A stretch of 64,000 bases of DNA from Strongylocentrotus purpuratus. Its lineage: Eukaryota; Echinodermata; Echinoidea; Camarodonta; Strongylocentrotidae. Position numbers and translations under genes: made by a program. The stretch lies in assembly GCF_000002235.5 (NCBI RefSeq), contig NW_022145594.1, positions 21,259,890 through 21,323,889 on the forward strand, written 5' to 3'. Of this stretch, positions 57,201 to 64,000 are shown piece by piece (position 1 is the stretch's first letter; each line of letters starts with the position of its first letter). The notes beneath the pieces were generated by a model, which was given only the letters and a program-made list of their open reading frames with translations, searched no databases and was not told where the DNA came from.

Positions 57201-58404
57201 TTTCATCTGTAAATGTGTAACTTTTAGTTGGAACCTTGTATGTAAATGTAAAAGTTCATTTGCAAATTTATTAAGACCTATGTTATAAATTATGTACAAT
57301 TTTTCTTTATGAGAGAAATAAATAAAAACGTATGAAAAAAGAAAAAAATAACTTACCAGAAACGGTAAATCCGACTTGTAATACAGCCTTCGTGTTGGTA
57401 AACGATGCAAGAATAATGCAGCACGGACTCATCACAGCACCAAGTAACATGAAGAGACGGGGATGAGGACATCTGTTATACAGCGCTATGACGATGGGGC
57501 CTATAGAATACAAACATGAGCATTTGTGAGAACACCACTATGAACATGACGGACAAAGAAAGAGGACAAAATATACAGTTCCTCATTCTACCCTCAACAA
57601 GACGCGCAGTTCCTAGTTCCTAGTGCTATCTTCGGAGTCACCTGTCTATAGTAATGTTTTTGTCTCCCATTGTGTTGTAGAACCTGTCTAGAGAGGCCAC
57701 CATGTAGCCTACAGTTGCCGCTTTCTCAGTTTCAATTGGATTGGCTCAATAGGTTAAAGGTATAGACCAGTTTTGGAAACGCCCCCTCTCAAAAAATGAA
57801 ATGGAAGCTCTTATTACCAATCATGTGAAAAAAAGATGTTTGCCTAATACGTGGTGATACACATTTTGCCGGAAACCGCCTACTAATTGATATACATGTA
57901 TTTGGTAAATTATTATATCTATCTGGACTGGATAGCCGGACTGGATAGATATCGCGTAGTCACATCTTTCTGTGTACAGTGCTTATAACTTTACCAAGAC
58001 TAGGCTAAATTTCTTATGATTTGTTTTGATTCCAAAACCTTGCAGTACACACCAATACTTATAATGCTAGATGATTAACCTTTTCTAATCGAGTCCACAA
58101 CGTTTCTTTTACAATGCAATCGCATGTCCAGAACTGCATGGTCTATACCTTTAACCTGTAATAGATTGGCATAATTTCGAAAATGGTCCATTAATGGCAG
58201 AGACTTACTTGCTATGCTACCGACGGAGAGTAAAAGTCCAAGTGCGATTCCAAAGTCAGTGGAATCCATCTGGAGATCTCTGGAAACATCTTGGAATAGT
58301 ACACCCATGGACTTGACAAGACCAACCTTAGCCATGCAATCCATGAACAGTACCAGAAACACCGGGAAACAAGGGGAACTCAGGAACTTGCTGGGACTCT
58401 TCAT
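54130..58404 (-). CDS. SLC16 (monocarboxylate transporter)-like carrier, 4 exons, 453 aa
   Basis: Exons 58404-58209, 57500-57357, 56090-55206, 54266-54130; all GT-AG, all phase 1; 1362 nt, no stop. It is a major-facilitator carrier with about 12 membrane helices. TM1-2 are FPVFLVLFMDCMAKVGLVKS and GIALGLLLSVGSIA; after TM5-6, YGWRGALVILAG fits the MCT pattern; a charged loop rich in D, E, S, K (about residues 200-250) is the expected long cytosolic loop between TM6 and TM7; the last exon holds SYDASFKLLAIVDVFTFFLM and a basic tail ending RRETSSCELK. The first MCT signature (the GGWGW-type motif) is not visible. Substrate unknown; many orphan SLC16 members (MCT9, 12, 13-like) look similar. It probably sits in the plasma membrane. 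Confidence 0.9.
54288..54430. mobile_element. Palindromic MITE family C, copy 1
   Basis: TAGGGACTTTTAGATTCTG at the left, CAGAATCTAAGAGTCCCTA at the right; the arms (ACGACGAGAACG, GCCCTTTTAAGGCAATG) pair along nearly the whole 143 bp. It lies about 20 bp upstream of the SLC16 exon 4 acceptor. Confidence 0.88.
54960..55135. repeat. G-run repeats in SLC16 intron 3
   Basis: G runs at 54972-54988 and 55115-55132 with a CT-rich stretch between. Non-coding. Confidence 0.8.
55206..56090 (-). CDS. SLC16-like exon 3
   Basis: 885 nt; acceptor CCCGTCACAG|GATTGG, donor ATAGCAG|GTATTC. Carries GLGHSMVRMPCLVALNRLAG through AVYFSGFIA: most of the membrane helices and the central loop. Confidence 0.92.
56149..56291. 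mobile_element. Palindromic MITE family C, copy 2
   Basis: TAGGGACCTTTAGATCCTGC at the left and GCAGAATCTAAAAGTCCCT at the right, same family and length as 54288-54430. It lies about 57 bp upstream of the SLC16 exon 3 acceptor. Confidence 0.88.
57357..57500 (-). CDS. SLC16-like exon 2
   Basis: 144 nt; acceptor TATTCTATAG|GCCCCA, donor GTTTCTG|GTAAGT. Encodes PIVIALYNRCPHPRLFMLLG and the next membrane helix (SPCCIILASF). Confidence 0.9.
57758..58150. mobile_element. TTAA-flanked MITE in SLC16 intron 1
   Basis: TTAA-AGGTATAGACCAGTTTTGG at the left and CATGGTCTATACCT-TTAA at the right, 393 bp, about 58 bp from the exon 1 donor. piggyBac-type target. Confidence 0.85.
58209..58404 (-). CDS. SLC16-like exon 1
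   Basis: ATG at 58404, MKSPSKFLSSPCFPVFLVLF onward; donor ATAGCAA|GTAAGT, phase 1. An upstream non-coding exon is possible. Confidence 0.85.
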
Positions 58405-58499
58405 TGCACTGGTTATGCGGTTGGCTTCCGTTGATATTCAAGTAGACCTACTTCACAGCACTAGGACCAGGACTGTATAGATGCCTTGATGTATCTAAA

Positions 58500-58980
58500 T
58501 AGGTCTTCTTCTTTTTAAACCATCAAATGACCAGTTTTGAGTTCGCGCATGTCCCTTAATGACCCCTAAAGGTCAACAGATATTTCAAACGTCGAGTTCA
58601 AGGGTCAACTCTATATCTTCGAGTGACATCACTCCCGATATGCACTCTAGTTAAAATTCCATGAGGAGTATCTTGGAGAATCACTTGCCAAGTATACCAC
58701 GAACTAGTACTAGGTAGTCCACGAATAGAATTGATTTCCTCCAAAGGGTAATTCTATCTATGTATCATGGAATACAACGCTGGTGCATTTATGAAGAACC
58801 GTATCTCCTTAGATGCCAGAGTTTTGATGAGTATGCCTCGGGGCCTTTCACAGTGTTTCTACAAAAAGCTGTCGAGACGAACACTTACTCAATGAAAATC
58901 ACTAAATCCCGTTCTGTAGGGTTTCATTTCGTGCAGCCGTCCATGGCTAAGCTAATTACTTACAACCGTTGCATAATACT
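58500..58980. other. Upstream region of the SLC16-like gene
   Basis: Presumed promoter and 5' UTR. No clear TATA box or repeat family was recognised. Confidence 0.4.
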
Positions 58981-58985
58981 AACCC

Positions 58986-59484
58986 CGTGTCCACACACAA
59001 TATTTTCTGTGATTAGGCGTGATAATTATACCGTTTCAGGATAGTTATACTGTTTCGCGATAGTTATACGACGAATGCTTACTAACTATACGTCGTATAA
59101 CGAAACGATGCCCAATTAAACCTGCGTTTCGTTATACGACGTATAAATAATCACGCCTAATCACGGAATGTGTTGTGTGTGGACGTAACTAGTATAGCTG
59201 GTCGAACTAGAACGGTATAACTGGGCGGGGCTTAACGTGACCTCGAGCGAAAGGAGACCTGACCTCTTATTTCCGCTACCATTTCATGATCGCAGTAGCA
59301 AACTGCGATATTTCGCTGTAGAGTTTCAGGATTACTTTCTTCTGAGTGTGGACATCCTTGAATTTATACGATGATTCTTTATACGACGTTTCTTGTGTGT
59401 GGACACCCTGGAATTTATACGATGATTCTTTATTTGATGTTTCGTTATAGAGTTTCGGGATAAATTGTTTTGTGTGTGGACACG
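58986..59484. mobile_element. Nested inverted-repeat MITE
   Basis: Outer termini CGTGTCCACACACAATATTTT and TTGTTTTGTGTGTGGACACG are inverted. The same TGTGTGGACA end also appears inside at 59175-59186 and 59395-59404, and GTGATTAGGCGTGAT (59010) pairs with ATCACGCCTAATCAC (59148). So one palindrome sits within a larger element. No coding sequence; superfamily not resolved. Confidence 0.7.
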
Positions 59485-59639
59485 CTATCAGTCATAACCA
59501 AAAAGTCGGACAATTATGATGGGTTCTAAGACGTAGGCTATGTGTATGTTCCGGCGACATACGCTCAGCAGTTAATTATTCCTCCATTAACTAAAGTCCT
59601 AACTTCAACCTTTGTCTCTGATTGAACACTATACTCAAC

Positions 59640-60000
59640 CTTAAAGGCATATCGTGTATGATTGCGTCACACTGTCCCGAAGTTGATATAAGACGGACAC
59701 ACGATGAAGGAAATTTGAACTTCGCACGAAGATGGCCCCGAACTTGGTCAAAAGCCAACCAACAGCCGAAACAAGTACGATGCCTACAGAAGGTCACATA
59801 ATGGCACCCAAACCACACACGAAGGCAACATGAAGATGTGAATTTATAATAAGAAGTACGTAGCCGCAGGTCACGAAGGCCACGCGATGGATACACGAAG
59901 TCGTATAGAGAGTACGATGCGTTCCAACTAGGTCACGAAGGCGTCACGTGACCTCCCGATGATATAAAACCTTCGACCGACGGTGGAAAATTCAATTGCT
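59640..60000. repeat. GC-richer stretch with GGTCACGAAGGC repeats
   Basis: AGGTCACGAAGGCCACG, AGGTCACGAAGGCGTCACG and weaker relatives recur at 59780, 59866 and 59930. An E-box CACGTG (59945) and GATATAAAACC (59961) follow, which together look promoter-like. No gene attaches to it; a transposon internal promoter is one possibility. Confidence 0.45.
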
Positions 60001-60009
60001 GATCGGAGA

Positions 60010-60760
60010 TTAATGATGCTCAGAGCAGGGGCGTCGCAGCGACTTCCAAAGTGGGGGATGGGACCAACAAAAAAGGGCATTTTCTTGGGAAAAAAGGGCA
60101 CCTATATACATAGGGAAATCTCAAAGCGAAAATATGCAATTTGTTAGACATTGGTATATACCCCCTACATTGTGCTTACATTAAATGGGATGCTTTCAAT
60201 ATGTATTTCTCTTGATACATCAAACAAGATATTGTGTAAGCATCATACTTTGCAGTTGGGTGTGATGGTCTGAATATTCATATGCAAGCGAGGGAAAATT
60301 TTAAGATTTGTGAGGTCGCAGTGCTTATAAATAAAAACAAAACCAAATCCTGGTGGGGTTATACTCACATTCTCATAACGGAAGACTGAAAAGGCCTTTG
60401 ATAATTAAGTAACATAATTATATAATCTATGAATGCGAGTGAGTGAAGCGAGCGAGCCTTGGGGGAAATTGCTCTTAGTCACTTTAAATTAGGGGCATGT
60501 TTAAAAAGAAAAGAAAAGGGGACACGTATCGAAAAGGACAAGACACCTATTTCTTATACCTGAAAAAAAATCAAATCACTAGGATTAAAAAAGGCACTTA
60601 TGAGAATGGTAAATGGGCATTAGTCAACGGAGTTGGGGCACCCATAATATAATGTAAGAGGCATTCATAAGAGTCGGAAATGGGCATTTATAAAAAGGGG
60701 ATAGGTCCCTTATTAGAAAGGAAAAGAGGCACTGACCAGATATGAAGAGGAGTACTTATA
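60010..60760. repeat. Low-complexity GGGCA-rich repeat
   Basis: Opens GAGCAGGGGCGTCGCAGCGA and contains many GGGCAT/GGGCAC/AAAAGG units (60070-60110, 60600-60740), like a decayed minisatellite. Non-coding. Confidence 0.55.
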
Positions 60761-60769
60761 AGAATGGTG

Positions 60770-61740
60770 GCGACTCCTCTCTCTTCACAGAACAGAATTC
60801 ATAATTATCCAAGCCACTCTACTTCAAACTTCGCTCATCTTCAGCTACCTGCCCCATCCTGTTTGGCCAGCCGAAGATACACAAACCTACCATTCCACTT
60901 CGCCCCATCATTTCAACCCGAGGATTGCCCTGCTATGACACAGTCAAACACCTGACCTCGATTCACCAACTACTCGTAGGACAATCACAACACCACATCA
61001 ATAAATCCAAGCATTTCATTGGCATTCCTTCCAAGACCACCATACACGATACAGACATGATGGTCAGTTTCGATATTGAATCTCTCTTCACCAATGTTCC
61101 TGTCACCGAATCTTGCCGAATCGTCTCGAAAGTGCATGACGACACCCTCCCCGACAGAACTCCCCTGACACCAGATGAAATACATGACCTCATGTACTTC
61201 TGCCTCAACTCTACTTCATTCAAATGGCGAGACAATTACTACCAGCAACTTCAAGGCGCAGCCATGGGATCGCCTCTTTCACCGGTTATAGCCAACATCT
61301 TCATGGAGCACTTCGAAACAACGGCACTCCAGACTCTCTCACAACGCCCTTCTCTCTGGCTCCGATATGTCGACGACACATTCGTCATCTGGCCACATAA
61401 CAGACGTGACTTAGGCCACTTCCTCGCCCACATCAACCAGCATCACCCGAGCATCAAGTTCACCATGGAGACCGAGCAAAACAACAGCACCCCTTCCTAC
61501 ACGTCCTCGTTACCAAATCGCCATCCGGCAAGCCCGCTCACCAAGTCTACAGGAAACCCACACACACCGATAGATATCTTCGCTACAGATCCTTCCACCG
61601 TCCATACGTACTACAATCAGTCCACAACGCCCTCATCCGCCGAGCCCATCAACTCAGCGATGTCGACCATCTAGACCAGGAAATCCAGCATACTAAAATG
61701 TACGACATTTTCATGAACATGTTTATAGAAAGTAATTACA
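60770..61740 (+). mobile_element. Penelope-like element reverse transcriptase (broken)
   Basis: Reads VSFDIESLFTNVPV, then AAMGSPLSPVIANIFMEHFE and LRYVDDTFVIW, the palm motifs of Penelope-like retroelements, followed by HINQHHPSIKFTMETE. No GIY-YIG endonuclease domain was recognised downstream. It is an old, partial and broken copy with a few interruptions. Confidence 0.85.
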
Positions 61741-61744
61741 AATG

Positions 61745-62180
61745 TTATACTAACCATTCACGATGTGTTTCAGCTCTTCTTCAGTGTCGTCATTAAATTT
61801 TGTTGGGACAAACATGACAAATAAAGAAGACATCAATGTATTGATGTTTATATGGATTTGAAGGTAACATTGCAACATATGAGTATATTTAGACTAACTT
61901 GTGAACTTTAACACTATTGTTATTGTTCTTATGATATTATATTCTCGAATTGGCAATTTATTTACTGGATTGTGACGTATGAGGATATCTCTCCCATTTT
62001 TCATGTACAAAAATGTCATAAAATCTGATTTTCGCATAAGTATCTTCTCTCTTGGGCACTACTCAAGACATTTTATGGATAGCGTATTATTACCATAGTT
62101 TCTCTGAAAAAGAGGGACCCTCAGGAATAATATGAATAAAATAATTTAGTTCCTTTGTGTACTATTGAAAGGTTTAGTGA
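61745..62180. other. Nothing recognised
   Basis: AT-rich sequence between the Penelope-like fragment and the 62.2-kb repeat. Confidence 0.5.
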
Positions 62181-62183
62181 TCA

Positions 62184-64000
62184 TAATTCCATTCAAAAAT
62201 ATATATCTTAATTCTTTTTTATCTGATTTCATTGAAAATCCCACCGTATGTTCTGCTTCTCTGATTTATTTAAGAGGTTTGTCATTTAATAATGATTTTT
62301 TAATGTGTTTCCACAATGTTTGCGGCTAGCTCATCAGCTATCAAGCCATTTATGTCAACTTATTGTGATGTGTTGTTATTAATAAATTCAAAAATTCAAA
62401 AATTCAAACCGGCTCTCAATTAACATTTAAAAAAGGGGATCATGGGGGACAAACAGGCACCGACTAGGCATTGTTTGTTATATAGAGGGCGCAAGTAGCT
62501 ATAAGTAGTGCAGTGGGGATTTAATTGAAATTGTCTGTGCATTATTTGCATCTTGCCAAGGACAAAGTGCACTTTCCCTGTATTTGTGTCGAATGAAATA
62601 TAAACAGCTTTTAACTATTGATAATTGTTGCACTTTAATGAAGATACAATGCACATGTACAAATTCAGTTCATTTAGATTGGCAGTATTTATTTCATCAA
62701 TTTATGGATTCAATATACATCTTAGAATTAAAATGACAAAAACAATAACTGAGGTTTAAAGAGAAACGATTACAATAAATGATCTCCATCCGAAACTTTT
62801 ATGAAGATAATAATAATAATAGTGGGTACTTGTAAAGTGCTCATGACTGTTAAATTTGACACTCCTGACAATGACGATCTGCTGATACCCAATCGAAAGC
62901 AAGAATTTCAGTAGCTAATAACAAAAACTATTATTTGTCACTGATGACAAGTTTTGTGAAATAGAGACCTGGTGCTCCACAAGTATTACCTCCACTTGAG
63001 CATGGCCGGCATTATGGCGCTCTAGCAGTTCAAGGAATTAATTCACGCCAAGTACCCATTTACCTCACTAGACTTGAGAGTTGCAAATGTAGATCTATCC
63101 ATGTCTTGCCAAAGGACATTAGTTTTACTGCAGGACTCGATCCCGAAACAATCTGTACATTAGTCTCGCGAAGTATCCACTATAGACCCAAACCCTCTAC
63201 AATATACTGCATTAACCCTCTTTAGAATGATAAATCCTCAGGCATCAGAAGAAAAATTCAGTTATTACAAAGTTTGTCGTATTAACAATCAGTATAGACG
63301 ATTGCAAAATGAGCTAAATGATAAAGCGAATATATACTGTTAATATGCCATGCTCCCAATTTTACATACTGTACAAAAATATTGCAAATAAAATGCTGTA
63401 AAATTAATCAAGGAATATAATATTAGTACTGTATACATGTATATGTCAATCAGCCTCTATGGGAACAATAAAAACGAAACAGTGCTAGTCAAACAGTCAT
63501 CTTGTGCCAAATTGTTTTATATTCAAGCCACCTATTGTTGTTGAATGTTATATTGAATATCTTGTTTGTACATTTGTGTGAACTAAACGTTATCTGTAAC
63601 GTAAAAAGACTCTAATGATAGAACTATTTACCATTTTACCATTTAGTAATGGAGATTTAAACATGTTTTTTCATACATTAACAAAATTCCAATCTGAGTC
63701 AATTTTACCAGACTATCAATACAAGAAGATTTTACTAAATACAGGTAGATTAGCAAAATGTAGTGGCACTAAAAACCGCGTCTGGAACAAACGGCATGAT
63801 TGTTGATAATCATAATTATATCATGCTGAGGTAGAACCATATCGTTAGGATATGGAGCCGGTAAATGCATTTACCATCTCAGGTTTTTCAAAAAGAACTT
63901 TTGATCAACTTGACAAACATCACCAACAATAATTCAATTCTGCACTCGGGGGTCCCATCTTCAGAAAAGTTGTGATTAATTCAAAATCAATTGCTAGTTA
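62184..64000 (+). repeat. 1.8-kb direct repeat, copy 2 (cut by the window end)
   Basis: Second copy of 45596-47450, 16.6 kb away in the same orientation. It differs by small indels, such as AATTCAAAAATTCAAAAATTC at 62385, and by scattered substitutions. Confidence 0.88.

Noticed and set aside
62935-62965. Hammerhead ribozyme (CTGATGA ... GAAA)
   Set aside because: Spacing of the second stem is off by one and the motif lies in the inverted end of a MITE-like repeat (also at 46380).

Overview
The window is AT-rich animal nuclear DNA: multi-exon genes with GT-AG introns, dense short inverted-repeat (MITE) transposons, LINE and Penelope fragments, SINEs and simple repeats. The repeat set (short elements opening AAAGGGAAAGTCCACC with TTAA flanks, L2/CR1-like LINE tails, Penelope) and the gene content suggest a marine invertebrate deuterostome, most likely an echinoderm. 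That placement is from memory and is not proven by the sequence.

The core of the window is a gene pair present twice, in inverted orientation. Pair 1 is centred at 10.2 kb and pair 2 at 40.0 kb. Each pair has two divergent genes whose start codons are about 305 bp apart (10081-10387 and 39857-40159). One partner is a P-loop GTPase with a C-terminal coiled coil: GTPase 1, + strand, 10388-13642, 340 aa; GTPase 2, - strand, 39856-34703, 383 aa. The other is a larger protein that I read as a degenerate, probably non-hydrolysing relative: pseudo-GTPase 1, - strand, from 10080 leftward, 3 exons in the window, incomplete; pseudo-GTPase 2, + strand, 40160-45140, 5 exons, 542 aa. Exon sizes and intron phases match between copies. 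The last three exons of the pseudo-GTPase also have the same phase pattern as the last three exons of the GTPase, which suggests that both partners descend from one GTPase gene. The two GTPases point at each other across about 21 kb of repeat-filled DNA (13.6-34.7 kb).

A third complete gene is an SLC16 (monocarboxylate transporter)-like 12-TM carrier on the - strand at 58404-54130, 4 exons, 453 aa. Two copies of one palindromic MITE lie beside two of its 3' splice sites, and a TTAA-flanked MITE sits next to its first donor.

The rest is repeats. LINE pieces lie at 0.05-0.8, 12.7-13.0 (ORF1-like), 19.0, 25.1-27.4 (long intact reverse-transcriptase frame), 29.1-32.4, 32.6, 45.2-45.5 and 53.1-54.0 kb, and a Penelope-like reverse transcriptase lies at 60.8-61.7 kb. 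There are at least six TTAA-flanked MITEs, a SINE with a 7SL-like head in two copies, a tRNA-type SINE, a locally duplicated block at 19.6-28.4 kb, and a 1.8-kb direct repeat at 45.6 and 62.2 kb. Long G or C runs recur throughout. I saw no tRNA, rRNA or CRISPR array.
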